Positions 1 through 6,995 of a stretch of DNA of 18,390 nt are shown here, piece by piece; the stretch's first letter is position 1, and each line of letters opens with the position of its first letter. The notes beneath the pieces were generated by a model, which worked only from the letters and a program-made list of their open reading frames with translations, was not told where the DNA came from and ran no database searches. The stretch spans positions 1 through 18,390 of the forward strand of contig JAEDKS010000028.1 in the NCBI GenBank assembly GCA_016295665.1, in the 5' to 3' direction. Source of the DNA: Clostridia bacterium. Its GTDB lineage: Bacteria; Bacillota; Clostridia; Christensenellales; Aristaeellaceae. A program made the translations under genes and the position numbers.

Positions 1-464
1 GGATTCATCGCCAGCGCACGAACGATGGCGATGCGCTGCTGCTGACCGCCCGAGAGCTGCCGGGGATAGTTGTGGGCCTTATCCTGCAGCCCCACACGCT
101 TGAGCAGCTGCATGGCCCGCTCCGTCGCTTCGGCCTTCGTCTGCAGCTTCAGCTTGGTGGGCGCCAGAATGATGTTGTTCAGAATGCTCAGGTGCGGGAA
201 CAGATTGAACTGCTGGAACACCATGCCCATCTTCTGCCGGATGCGGTTGATGTCACATTTGGGGGCGGTGATGTCCTCGCCCTCGAAGAACACATGCCCG
301 CCGGTGGGCTGCTCCAGCAGGTTCAGGCAGCGCAGCAGCGTGGTCTTGCCGGAGCCCGAGGGCCCGATCAGCACGACCTTTTCCCCCTTGTGCACATGCA
401 CATCGACACCGCGCAGCACATCCAGGTTTCCGAAGCTTTTCTGCAGATTCTCAACGGTTATCAC
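1..464 (-). CDS. glnQ: Polar amino-acid ABC transporter ATP-binding protein (GlnQ type), 3' end outside window
   Basis: Cytoplasmic ATPase that powers uptake through the permease encoded just upstream. About 154 residues are present. The protein begins VITVENLQKSFG, has a Walker A motif (GPSGSGKTTLL) and a Q-loop region (MVFQQFNLFPHLS). It runs through the ABC signature LSGGQQQR and is cut by the window edge just before Walker B. I chose the GTG at 464 because a GGAGG (475-479) lies 10 bases upstream and the family pattern starts there. The start lies inside the last codons of the permease gene (14-base overlap), so the two are translationally coupled. Substrate specificity (glutamine, cystine, histidine or another polar amino acid) cannot be read from the sequence. 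The family is certain; the exact symbol is by analogy. Confidence 0.93.
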   Translation of the reverse strand, partial: MITVENLQKSFGNLDVLRGVDVHVHKGEKVVLIGPSGSGKTTLLRCLNLLEQPTGGHVFFEGEDITAPKCDINRIRQKMGMVFQQFNLFPHLSILNNIILAPTKLKLQTKAEATERAMQLLKRVGLQDKAHNYPRQLSGGQQQRIAIVRALAMN

Positions 465-1200
465 CCTGACGCAGCCTCCTTTCCAGCTTGCCGACCAGCC
501 AGGTCAGCCCCGTGACCAGCAGCAGATAGATCAGCGCGACCGCAATCAGCGGCATGAACGCCGAATAGGTAACACCGCGAATCCGGTTGCCTGCGAAGGT
601 CAGATCCGCGACCGCCACATAGCCCGCCACCGAGGTCTCCTTCAGCAGGGTGATGAACTCGTTCGCCAGGGTGGGTAGCACGTTCTTCAGCACCTGCGGC
701 GCGATGATGTACCACATGGTCTGCACATAGTTCAGACCCACGCTGCGTCCCGCCTCCATCTGTCCCTTGTCAATGGACATGATGCCGCTTCGGATGATCT
801 CCGACACATAGGCACCCGAATTGATGCCGAAGGAGAGCGTCGCCACCGCCAGACCGTTGCTGGAGGAAGCGAACACAATGTAGTACAGGATGAGCAGCTG
901 CACCACCATGGGCGTGCCGCGGATGACGGTGGTATAGATCACGCAGATGCGGTTCAGCAGCGCCATGAAGAACCGGCCCACGCCGGGCTTCATCTTCGCC
1001 TTGTTGCTCTCCCAGGCAGTGCGGATCACCGCAATCAGGACACCGATCACAATGCCGATGCACAGCGCAAAGAAGGTCATCAGCAGGGTATTCTCCAGAC
1101 CGCTCAGAAGCAGCTTCCAGCGGCTGCGGGTGACGAAATTGAGGATAAACTCGGCCTTCACGCCTTCAAACCACGCGGCGATCGTTTCCCATAGGGTCAA
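451..1200 (-). CDS. Polar amino-acid ABC transporter permease (HisM/GlnP family)
   Basis: Membrane subunit of the importer, about 249 residues. Hydrophobic segments include LLMTFFALCIGIVIGVLIAV and the stretch MVVQLLILYYIVFASS after IRGTP, which is typical of His/Gln/Arg permeases. The EAA loop that contacts the ATPase is visible around EAGRSVGLNYVQTMWYIIAP. Two in-frame TTG codons are possible starts. The one at 1206 is only 2 bases from AGGAGG (1209-1214), while the one at 1200 is 8 bases from it, so I take 1200. The gene follows the binding-protein gene after a 92-base gap containing a hairpin, and it overlaps the ATPase gene. Its usual role is transporting the amino acid delivered by the binding protein. 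Confidence 0.93.
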   Translation of the reverse strand: MTLWETIAAWFEGVKAEFILNFVTRSRWKLLLSGLENTLLMTFFALCIGIVIGVLIAVIRTAWESNKAKMKPGVGRFFMALLNRICVIYTTVIRGTPMVVQLLILYYIVFASSSNGLAVATLSFGINSGAYVSEIIRSGIMSIDKGQMEAGRSVGLNYVQTMWYIIAPQVLKNVLPTLANEFITLLKETSVAGYVAVADLTFAGNRIRGVTYSAFMPLIAVALIYLLLVTGLTWLVGKLERRLRQGDNR

Positions 1201-1245
1201 GCTCAAAACCTCCTATCAAGCCTCAAAAAGCCAATCATCAAGAAA

Positions 1246-1275
1246 CAAGGGAACGGTTTGAACGCCGCTCCCTTG
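1246..1275 (-). terminator. Intercistronic hairpin between binding-protein and permease genes
   Basis: Read on the minus strand, CAAGGGAGCGG pairs with CCGTTCCCTTG (11 positions, one G-T wobble) around an 8-base loop, followed by TTTCTT. It lies 17 bases after the stop of the binding-protein gene. Hairpins here commonly stabilise the binding-protein message or partly terminate transcription, so the binding protein exceeds the membrane subunits. Which of these applies is inference; the structure itself is plainly visible. Confidence 0.7.
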
Positions 1276-1292
1276 CATGGCCCGGATGGATG

Positions 1293-2054
1293 TTACTCCG
1301 CCGCCGCACCGTTGGAAGGAATGTACTTCTCGATGATGGCCGGAATGGTGCCGTCATCGGTCAGCTCCTTCAGCGCCTGGTTGAACTTCTCCAGCAGCTC
1401 GGTGTTGTCCTTCTTGAAGCAGGCAGCGTACTGCTCGACCACATACTCGGTCTCCAGAATCTTCAGACCCTCGTTGGCAGCCACATAGGCCTTGGCGGGC
1501 TCGTTGTCGATGACCACGCAGTCGATCTTGCCGGCCACCAGCGCCATCACCGCCTCGTTGCCGTTGGGATAGCGGTTGATGACGGCCTTGCCCTCATCCT
1601 CCAGATCCCAGGTGGTGTACAGGTCGCCGGTGGTGGAAACCTGCACGCCGATGGTGAACATCGCGCCCTCAGCCATCAGGTCGTCCACGGAGGTGATGGG
1701 GGAGTCCTCCTTCACGATGATGACCTGCTTGCCGGTGGCATAGCTGTCAGAGAAGCTGACCAGCTGCGCGCGCTCCTCGGTCACGGTCATGCCAGCCATG
1801 CCGAAGGAATCCTTGCCGGACTGAATCGCGGGGATGATGGAATCGAACTCCATGTCGTCCACGGCGAAGTCATAGCCCAGCTTGGCGGCGATGGCAGCGG
1901 CGATCTCAACGTCGATGCCGACGATCTCCTCGCCGTCGTAGTACTCATAGGGAGGGAAGGACGCATTGGTCGCCATGGTCAGGGTATCAGCCAGTGCGGG
2001 CACCGCGCAGAGCACCAGCATCAGGGAAAGAACAAGAGCAATCAGCTTCTTCAT
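1293..2054 (-). CDS. Polar amino-acid ABC transporter substrate-binding protein (SBP family 3)
   Basis: Extracytoplasmic solute receptor of 253 residues that passes an amino acid to the permease. It starts with an N-terminal signal peptide (MKKLIALVLSLMLVLC, then AVPALA before ADT). The family-3 opening follows (LTMATNASFPPYEYYDGEEI, then VGIDVEIAAAIAAKLGY), with the domain-crossover region around QVIIVKEDSPI and IGVQVSTTGDLY. The ATG at 2054 has AGGAGG upstream and sits directly before the signal peptide, so the 16-codon upstream extension is not used. There is no convincing lipobox: the only nearby Cys is preceded by Leu, not Ala or Gly. That is unusual for a Gram-positive binding protein, which is normally a lipoprotein. 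First gene of the transporter operon. Confidence 0.94.
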   Translation of the reverse strand: MKKLIALVLSLMLVLCAVPALADTLTMATNASFPPYEYYDGEEIVGIDVEIAAAIAAKLGYDFAVDDMEFDSIIPAIQSGKDSFGMAGMTVTEERAQLVSFSDSYATGKQVIIVKEDSPITSVDDLMAEGAMFTIGVQVSTTGDLYTTWDLEDEGKAVINRYPNGNEAVMALVAGKIDCVVIDNEPAKAYVAANEGLKILETEYVVEQYAACFKKDNTELLEKFNQALKELTDDGTIPAIIEKYIPSNGAAAE

Positions 2055-2090
2055 AGGGGATACGCCTCCTTTGTTTTTGGAACAGTTGGG

Positions 2091-2119
2091 ATTATAGGAC
2101 AATGCGGGCGACTTGTCAA
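2091..2119 (-). promoter_or_regulatory. Sigma-A type promoter of the amino-acid transporter operon
   Basis: On the minus strand, a perfect TTGACA (2114-2119), a 17-base spacer and a perfect TATAAT (2091-2096). The -10 lies 37 bases upstream of the binding-protein start. A consensus match this complete suggests strong expression. Confidence 0.93.
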
Positions 2120-2153
2120 TAGGTTTTGCAAAGAAAATGTATAAAAATTCATT

Positions 2154-2564
2154 TCAAGATTCCCTCCGCGCTGCTTCGCGCCCCTTCGTCAGCACCTCCA
2201 GCTCCAGCAGGTCGTCCAGCGAAACCCGTGCGCCGCGAAGATACAGCACGCGCTGCGAAAGCTCCAGCTTCTGCACCGCGTCGGTGACGACCTCCAGGGT
2301 GCCCATGCCGGAGACGCCCAGGCTGCGGAAGCGGAGAAGCCGCACCTGCATACCCGGCGCCACCTGATGCAAGGCTTTGTCCAGCTGCAGGGCCTGATCC
2401 TCGCTCAAGGTGGGATGCGGACAAAGCCGGATTTCCCTGTCGGCGTTCGCCTCGTCCACGCCGCTGACCGCCGCAAACGGCATGAACTGCCGCGCACGCT
2501 CCGCCGGCGACATTCTCGGGTGATTCCGTCCCCAGGTGTTTCTTCGTTCACAGCTGCTATACAC
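2154..2564 (-). CDS. YolD-like protein, partner of the Y-family polymerase
   Basis: Small cytoplasmic protein of 136 residues. The diagnostic part is NHPRMSPAERARQFMPFAAV, matching the usual YolD pattern of HP-x-M, then an R-A-x-QF-x-PFAA block near the N terminus. Such proteins are commonly encoded beside UvrX/UmuC-type polymerases and are thought to assist or modulate them. I start it at the GTG at 2564. A TTGGAGG lies 11 bases upstream, and this puts HPRM at residues 15-18 as in relatives. The start overlaps the polymerase stop (GTGTATAG), so the pair is translationally coupled. Longer readings upstream run inside the polymerase gene and look non-coding. The last half, with VTDAVQKLELSQRVLYLRG and a Leu-rich end, has no motif I recognise. 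Family assignment rests on the short conserved block. Confidence 0.8.
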   Translation of the reverse strand: MYSSCERRNTWGRNHPRMSPAERARQFMPFAAVSGVDEANADREIRLCPHPTLSEDQALQLDKALHQVAPGMQVRLLRFRSLGVSGMGTLEVVTDAVQKLELSQRVLYLRGARVSLDDLLELEVLTKGREAARRES

Positions 2565-3864
2565 CGCTTCGATGCCCTCCAATCTGATGATTGCGCTCCC
2601 GCGCGGTGGCGCCCTCCTCATAGTTGGTTCCCTTGAGCACCGCGTTCCGTCCGTAGCGGAGATGAATGCCGCTGAGCGCCTTTTGCAGCTTCCGGTTCCG
2701 CTGCAGCTCCTCGGAATCAGCATCAAGCAGCGAGAACTGCAGCAAATCCTCCGAATGAATATCGTTGCAGCAGAGGGTGAGCCTGCGAACCGGCACGTCG
2801 CGTCGGACAATCTGCTGATACAGGCGCTCGATGGCGGGCACCCAGACGGCATCCGCGTTCGACGGCTTCGTGACGGACGTGGTGCCGTGGGCGCTGTCCA
2901 TGGGGCCGCAGGCGCCGCTGTAGCCCACATACAGCGTCACCGAGCTGCTGACCAGGGATTTCTCCACCAGCTCCAGACAGAGCCGGTCCATCATCTCCTT
3001 GATAATCAGCAGCCCCTTCTCAAAGGGATAGTCGAAGGGCAGCACCTGTCCGCGGCACAGGCATTGGGTGCTGCTCTGGTAGCTTCTGATATCCCGGATG
3101 GTCGTGGTTTCAATGCCCCAAGCGTGGTCGATGAGCAGCTCCGCGTTGATGCCCAGCAGCCTGTACAGACGCTCCTCGTCCGCGTGCGCGATGCCCTCCA
3201 TGGTGGTGATGCCGCAGCTCTCCAGCCTTCGGGAGATGCCGGGCCCCACCTGCCAGAAGTCCGTCAGGGGGCGGTGTTGCCACAGCATCCGCCGATAGCT
3301 TTCTTCATTCAATTCGCCGATGAAGTCGGGGGCGCGCTTGGCGGTAATGTCCAGCGCCACCTTCGCCAGATACAGGTTGGTGCCGATGCCGCAGGTGGCG
3401 CGGATGCCGGTCGCCTGAAGCACCTCGTGCATCAGCTGGCGCGCCATCTGCCTTGCCGTGTAGCCATACAGTGCCAGGTAGGAGGTGATGTCCAGGAAGC
3501 ATTCATCAATGCTGTAGACATGGATGTCCTCGGGCGAGACGTACTTCAGATAGATTTCGTAGATGTCCGCCGAGACATCCACATAGCGCTGCATCCGGGG
3601 GGCCGCCATCATATAATGGAGGTGCGCGGGAATGTCGAATATCCGGCACCGGTTGCGCACGCCCTTCGCCTTCAGCGCGGGCGATACCGCCAGGCAGATG
3701 GTCATTTCACCGCGCTCCGGGTCTGCAACCACCAGGTCGGCCTTCAGCGGATCCAGCCCGCGGTCAACGCATTCCACGGAGGCGTAGAAGGACTTCAGAT
3801 CAACACACAGGTACATACGTTCCTCGATTGATGAAAAAAAGTCCAGTTCCAAGGCACCCTGCAT
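2557..3864 (-). CDS. Y-family DNA polymerase (UvrX/UmuC/DinB-like)
   Basis: Translesion DNA polymerase of 435 residues. The first acidic site is in CVDLKSFYASVEC (Asp22). The second catalytic pair lies in HVYSIDECFLDI (Asp120, Glu121). The helix-hairpin-helix region includes GIGTNLYLAKVALD, LTDFWQVGPGISRRLESCGI and GIAHADEERLYRLLGI, followed by a little-finger domain. The wording VVADPERGEMTICLAVSPA is characteristic of the Firmicute UvrX/YqjW branch rather than classical DinB. The ATG at 3864 has GGAGG 8 bases upstream and lies downstream of a promoter, so the 27-codon upstream extension is rejected. It overlaps the YolD-like gene. No LexA box is visible in front, although relatives are often SOS-induced. 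Conserved acidic residues are intact, so it is probably active. Confidence 0.93.
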   Translation of the reverse strand: MQGALELDFFSSIEERMYLCVDLKSFYASVECVDRGLDPLKADLVVADPERGEMTICLAVSPALKAKGVRNRCRIFDIPAHLHYMMAAPRMQRYVDVSADIYEIYLKYVSPEDIHVYSIDECFLDITSYLALYGYTARQMARQLMHEVLQATGIRATCGIGTNLYLAKVALDITAKRAPDFIGELNEESYRRMLWQHRPLTDFWQVGPGISRRLESCGITTMEGIAHADEERLYRLLGINAELLIDHAWGIETTTIRDIRSYQSSTQCLCRGQVLPFDYPFEKGLLIIKEMMDRLCLELVEKSLVSSSVTLYVGYSGACGPMDSAHGTTSVTKPSNADAVWVPAIERLYQQIVRRDVPVRRLTLCCNDIHSEDLLQFSLLDADSEELQRNRKLQKALSGIHLRYGRNAVLKGTNYEEGATARERNHQIGGHRSGV

Positions 3865-3889
3865 GGATGTATCGCCTCCTTCCGAGGGT

Positions 3890-3918
3890 ATGATAGCACA
3901 AATGGAGCCAAATGAAAA
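3890..3918 (-). promoter_or_regulatory. Probable promoter of the Y-family polymerase operon
   Basis: Minus-strand TTTTCA (3913-3918), 17-base spacer, TATCAT (3890-3895), about 26 bases before the start codon. Weaker than the other promoters here. Only a half-site of a LexA box (CGAAC at 3921-3925 on the plus strand) is nearby, with no matching second half. Confidence 0.55.
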
Positions 3919-3970
3919 GGCGAACACGCCAAATTTCAGGAACAAATTTTCTCATCTTTGTCAAAATCTA

Positions 3971-3999
3971 TGGACACGCCCCGGGAAATGTGCTATACT
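3971..3999 (+). promoter_or_regulatory. Promoter of the 63-residue Cys-rich protein gene
   Basis: TGGACA (3971-3976), exactly 17 bases, then TATACT (3994-3999), 26 bases before the ATG. It diverges from the polymerase promoter. Confidence 0.75.
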
Positions 4000-4025
4000 A
4001 TGATCAGAGAGGAGGCGACGGAAGC

Positions 4026-4217
4026 ATGAGCGAAAAAAAGCCGCCGCGGGCGGAAGCGGAGCAGGCGGACGAGGAGCTCGATGACCGCTGTGATCTGGAT
4101 CCGGATAAAATTTGTGACAACTGCATGAAGTGCATCACAGGTGACGCGGAGTACCGGGCCATCGTCATCGACGGCATTCAGCTGGAGGATGAGTATCGGC
4201 GCACCGGCAGGCAGTAA
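4026..4217 (+). CDS. Small acidic protein with a CxxCxxC motif, function unknown
   Basis: A 63-residue soluble protein. It has a highly charged N-terminal half (MSEKKPPRAEAEQADEELDD), then CDLDPDKICDNCMKC, then a short tail AEYRAIVIDGIQLEDEYRR. Four Cys residues lie in one short stretch, three of them spaced CxxCxxC, which suggests binding of zinc or an iron-sulfur centre (inference). The ATG at 4026 follows AGAGGAGG, and the promoter -10 at 3994-3999 lies inside the longer open frame, so the upstream extension cannot be translated. It is single-gene, divergent from the polymerase operon and convergent with the recombinase. I do not recognise a named family. Confidence 0.75.
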   Translation: MSEKKPPRAEAEQADEELDDRCDLDPDKICDNCMKCITGDAEYRAIVIDGIQLEDEYRRTGRQ

Positions 4218-4221
4218 GGCC

Positions 4222-4256
4222 CGCCTGCCGGCTCCGTCAGCCGGGCCGGTCAGGCG
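4222..4256. terminator. GC-rich hairpin between convergent genes
   Basis: CCGGCT (4228-4233) pairs with AGCCGG (4239-4244) around 5 bases. A further CGCCTG/CAGGCG pair (4222-4227 and 4251-4256) flanks it with a bulge. It lies between the Cys-rich gene (ends 4217) and the recombinase gene, whose stop codon is inside it. No T run follows on either strand, so terminator function is only probable. Confidence 0.4.
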
Positions 4257-5409
4257 AGGTGGCATCAGGCGCGTCGGCGGGAGCGCCGGAAGGGGAGTCC
4301 GCGTTGGCGGCGCCGGTCTGCTCAGACGGCACCGGCAGCTGAACATGCTCCGCCGCCATGCGCCGGCGTGCGTCGGTCATGTCGGCGTAATGCTTGCGCG
4401 TCGTATCCACGGAGGCATGCCCCAGCACATCCGCCACCAGATAGATGTCGCCGGTGGCGTTGTACAGGTTGGTGGCGAAGGTGGAGCGCAGCTTGTGGGG
4501 GCTGATCTTCGTCTTGAGCGGCGCAGCGATGGCTGCGTATTTTTTTACAAGATTCTGCACGGCGCGCTGACTGATGCGCTTCCGCTGCAGGGACAGGAAC
4601 AGCGCGTCCTCATGCCCCGGCAGCGCCTCGATCTGCGCCCGCTCCGCCATGTATTCGCCCAGCGCATCCGCCACCTCCGGCGGAAAATACAGCACCACCT
4701 GATTGCCACCCTTGCGCGTCACCAGAAAGGCATTGTTCTCCATGTCCACATCGGACAGGTTGATGCCCACACACTCGGAAACGCGGATGCCGGTGCCCAG
4801 AAAAAGGGATAACAGGGCAAAGTCTCTTTTGGAAGTCTTTGCCTGAAAGCGCTGCTGTCCTTTGGTCATGCCTTCGCCAGTCTCTGCCAGCGCAAGAATC
4901 CGCCTGACCTCGTTTGTATCCAATCGGATGATGGGTTTTTCGTGAATTTTCGGAAGGTCGATCAGCAGGGTCACATTGGATGGAATCCGCTGGCTCTTGA
5001 AAAGATAGTCATACAGCGCACGGATGGAGCACAGCTTGCGCTTGATGGCCAGCTCGTGATTGACAAGCGCGCGCCGGGAGGAATCCTCGTCATCAGGCTG
5101 GTCATCATCGCGGAAATAGTAGGTCAGGTACTCCGTATAGGCGGTGAGATCGCTGACGCTGACCCGCGCCAAATCAGCGTCCGTCCAGAGCGTCGGATTC
5201 CGGTCGGCAAAGGCTACGCGCTCGTGGTGCAGATAATGAATGAAGGTTCGCAGGTCAATGGCGTACGCCAGCCGCGTAAAGGTTCCTGTGGTCAGCGCGA
5301 TGCCGCTCAGAAAATCAAAGCAGGCCTGCGGAAGCTCGCGGCAGATCTGCCGTATCTGCAGAATCCTGCGCTGATCGATCTGGGTGCGATAGCTGTTGGT
5401 ATCGGGCAT
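4237..5409 (-). CDS. XerC/XerD-like tyrosine recombinase
   Basis: Site-specific DNA recombinase of 390 residues. The N-terminal SAM-like DNA-binding domain (about 35-140) has TFTRLAYAIDLRTFIHYL. The catalytic domain (about 165-345) keeps the full set: Arg209 in GTGIRVSE, Lys233 in TRKGG, His305 and Arg308 in SPHKLRSTFA, His331 in VLGHASVDTTRKHYA, and Tyr341. About 45 residues of Ala/Pro-rich tail follow, which is longer than XerC/D. The ATG at 5409 has AGGAGGG upstream. No phage or transposon genes surround it, so it is more likely a resident Xer-type enzyme than an active prophage integrase. A long palindrome lies 28 bases upstream and may be its target or operator (inference). Confidence 0.9.
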   Translation of the reverse strand: MPDTNSYRTQIDQRRILQIRQICRELPQACFDFLSGIALTTGTFTRLAYAIDLRTFIHYLHHERVAFADRNPTLWTDADLARVSVSDLTAYTEYLTYYFRDDDQPDDEDSSRRALVNHELAIKRKLCSIRALYDYLFKSQRIPSNVTLLIDLPKIHEKPIIRLDTNEVRRILALAETGEGMTKGQQRFQAKTSKRDFALLSLFLGTGIRVSECVGINLSDVDMENNAFLVTRKGGNQVVLYFPPEVADALGEYMAERAQIEALPGHEDALFLSLQRKRISQRAVQNLVKKYAAIAAPLKTKISPHKLRSTFATNLYNATGDIYLVADVLGHASVDTTRKHYADMTDARRRMAAEHVQLPVPSEQTGAANADSPSGAPADAPDATSPDRPG

Positions 5410-5436
5410 ACTGTCCCTCCTGGGCCGTTTCGGGGG

Positions 5437-5474
5437 TCAACTATTCGTGAAACTATGGTTTAGCGAATAGTTGA
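5437..5474. repeat. 38-bp palindrome upstream of the recombinase gene
   Basis: The arms TCAACTATTCG (5437-5447) and CGAATAGTTGA (5464-5474) are perfect 11-bp inverted copies. On the same axis AAAC (5450-5453) pairs with GTTT (5458-5461) around TATG, leaving only two mismatched positions on each side. It is AT-rich in a GC-rich region. Eleven-bp inverted arms resemble Xer/dif half-sites in size, but the spacing is longer than the 6-8 bp of dif. It could be an autoregulatory operator, a recombination site or an RNA hairpin. Confidence 0.75.
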
Positions 5475-5489
5475 AGAAACTTCCCTGTC

Positions 5490-5524
5490 CCTCTGAAAAG
5501 AGGCCGCCCCGGTCTCCCGGGGCG
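5490..5524 (-). terminator. Probable terminator of proC-rnhA
   Basis: On the minus strand, CGCCCCGG-GAGA-CCGGGGCG forms an 8-bp GC stem with a tetraloop (5505-5524). It is followed by GCCTCTTTTC and a second small hairpin, CCTCT/AGAGG (5490-5503). It lies about 120 bases after the rnhA stop. The T run is short, so confidence is moderate. Confidence 0.55.
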
Positions 5525-5547
5525 CCCTGTGTGTTAGCAGCGCAGTT

Positions 5548-5627
5548 GAGGCGGTTCGTAAAACGCCGTGAGATCGCCAGTTGTCCGTTCATGCGGACCA
5601 TTCCGCGTCCAACCGCCTCCGGAATGG
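5548..5627 (-). other. Nested inverted repeats in the rnhA 3' region
   Basis: Three inverted repeats lie in the roughly 230-base gap after rnhA. GAGGCGGTT (5548-5556) matches AACCGCCTC (5611-5619). CCATTCCG (5598-5605) matches CGGAATGG (5620-5627). GTCCG (5583-5587) matches CGGAC (5594-5598). The 9-bp arm at 5611-5619 falls in the loop of the 8-bp hairpin, so the two pairings would form a pseudoknot or alternate. A 54-56 residue reading frame beginning at an ATG near 5605 overlaps it but has no family resemblance. No further gene is seen in 5410-5642. Confidence 0.45.
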
Positions 5628-5642
5628 CTGAAAAACGGATTT

Positions 5643-6140
5643 TCAATCGTTCGCGGGCCTTTTCGTGTTTATCCGCCTGTACTCATCAATGGCGGCCCGG
5701 GCCAGCTCATCGCAGCGTTCATTCTCCGGATGGTTGCTGTGCCCCTTCACCTTGATGAAGGTCACATGGTGCTTTTTGGTCTGCACCAGCAGAATGAACC
5801 ACAGATCCTGATTTTCCACGGGCTGACCATCGCTCTTTTTCCAGCCCTTCTGCTTCCAGTTTTCAATCCAGTGCTCATTGAACGCCTGAACCAGGTAGTT
5901 CGAGTCGGAATACAGGGTCACATCGCAGGGTTCCTTCAGCGCACCGAGCGCGCTGATTGCCGCGAACAGCTCCATGCGATTGTTGGTCGTTCCAGCCATG
6001 TAGCCGCTCAATTCCTTACGATGCGGGCCAAACTCCAGAATGCAGCCCCAGCCGCCGGGGCCCGGGTTTCCGGAACAGGCCCCATCGGTATAGATATTGA
6101 CCTTCTTCCGGGGCTTATTGTCACTTTGCATGTTCTGCAC
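5643..6140 (-). CDS. rnhA: Ribonuclease HI
   Basis: Degrades the RNA strand of RNA-DNA hybrids, removing primers and R-loops in the cytoplasm. It has 165 residues, the usual size for RNase HI. The metal-binding carboxylates are Asp19 (NIYTDGACSGNPGPGGWG), Glu57 (NNRMELFAAI), Asp79 (LYSDSNYLV) and Asp144 (NERCDELARAA). His134 lies in VKGHSNHPENE, the flexible loop before the last Asp. I start at the GTG at 6140, because AAGGGGAG lies 10 bases upstream while the later ATG at 6131 is too far from it. That binding site lies within the last codons of proC, and only 3 bases separate the genes, so translation is coupled. Confidence 0.96.
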   Translation of the reverse strand: MQNMQSDNKPRKKVNIYTDGACSGNPGPGGWGCILEFGPHRKELSGYMAGTTNNRMELFAAISALGALKEPCDVTLYSDSNYLVQAFNEHWIENWKQKGWKKSDGQPVENQDLWFILLVQTKKHHVTFIKVKGHSNHPENERCDELARAAIDEYRRINTKRPAND

Positions 6141-6143
6141 GGT

Positions 6144-6962
6144 TTATTTTCTCCCCTTATTCGACATTTCTTTTGATTTCCGGGCACACGCCTCCATGGC
6201 GTCCATGATCGCGGCTCGGAAGCCCTTCCGCTCCAGCTCCACCACTGCATCGATGGTGGTTCCGCCCGGTGAGCAGACCGCATCCTTCAGGCTGCCCGGA
6301 TGCTCGCCGGACTGCAGCACCATCAGCGCGCTGCCCAGCACCGCCTGTGCCGCCATCTCATAGGAATTCTTTCGCGGCAGTCCCTCCCGGACGCCGGCGT
6401 CCGCCATGGCCTCGATCATCATGTAGACATAGGCCGGGCTGGAGCCGCTGATGGCGATGACGCCGTCAAAGAGCCGCTCCGGCAGCACGATGGTGCGGCC
6501 CACCGCGTCAAAGATACCCTGCGCAAAGTCAAAGTCGCTGATGGAGAAGGTCGTTTCGTTGCAGATGGCGGTCATGCCCTCGCCCACCATGGCAGGTGTG
6601 TTCGGCATGACCCGCAGATAGGTCGCGCCGCTGCCCTCCAGCGCCTCCTGCAGCATCGCCACCGTCCAGCCTGCGGCGATGGAGATAATGGCCTTTCCGG
6701 ACAGCACGGGGCGGATGTCGTCGATGACCTGACGAACCATGTTGGGCTTCACCGCCAGGATGACCATGTCGCTCTGCTCCACCAGATCCGACGCCATGTC
6801 GCAGAAGGTGACGCCGGGCAGCTCCAGCGCCAGCTCCTCAAGGCGGGCGCGGCTCTTGTCGCAGACCAGCAGCTGGGACGCCTTCACATAGTCGGCGTCG
6901 ATCACACCGTGCAGAATGGCTCCGCCCATGTTCCCGGCACCGATCATGCCAATCCTTCTCAT
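6144..6962 (-). CDS. proC: Pyrroline-5-carboxylate reductase
   Basis: Last enzyme of proline synthesis: reduces 1-pyrroline-5-carboxylate to proline with NAD(P)H. It has 272 residues, typical for ProC. The Rossmann motif opens the protein (RRIGMIGAGNMGGAIL). NADP-region signatures follow (VILAVKPNMVRQV, ISIAAGWTV). The C-terminal dimerisation domain carries the family signature as SGSSPAYVYMMIEAMADAGV and HPGSLKDAVCSPGGTTIDAV. The ATG at 6962 has GGGGG 7 bases upstream and puts the Rossmann strand at residue 4; the ATG at 6983 has no binding site. It is transcribed divergently from lexA and coupled to rnhA. A perfect palindrome lies between its -35 and -10, suggesting repressor control. Confidence 0.96.
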   Translation of the reverse strand: MRRIGMIGAGNMGGAILHGVIDADYVKASQLLVCDKSRARLEELALELPGVTFCDMASDLVEQSDMVILAVKPNMVRQVIDDIRPVLSGKAIISIAAGWTVAMLQEALEGSGATYLRVMPNTPAMVGEGMTAICNETTFSISDFDFAQGIFDAVGRTIVLPERLFDGVIAISGSSPAYVYMMIEAMADAGVREGLPRKNSYEMAAQAVLGSALMVLQSGEHPGSLKDAVCSPGGTTIDAVVELERKGFRAAIMDAMEACARKSKEMSNKGRK

Positions 6963-6995
6963 CGTCAGTCCCCCATTCTCCATTTGTATGTGGAC

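Noticed and set aside
2565..2930. 122-codon N-terminal extension of the YolD-like gene
   Set aside because: It lies inside the polymerase gene, its composition is Arg/Ser/Pro-rich nonsense, and the GTG at 2564 has its own ribosome binding site.
2536..3831. Plus-strand open frame (431 codons) opposite the Y-family polymerase
   Set aside because: Shadow of a polymerase with intact catalytic motifs; no start signal.
4237..5409. Prophage or integrative element marked by the recombinase
   Set aside because: No other phage, plasmid or transfer genes, no tRNA target and no flanking direct repeats were seen.
5437..5646. Minus-strand 69-codon frame after rnhA
   Set aside because: It runs through a terminator-like hairpin and the 38-bp palindrome and resembles no family; a GGAGG before an internal ATG is probably chance.
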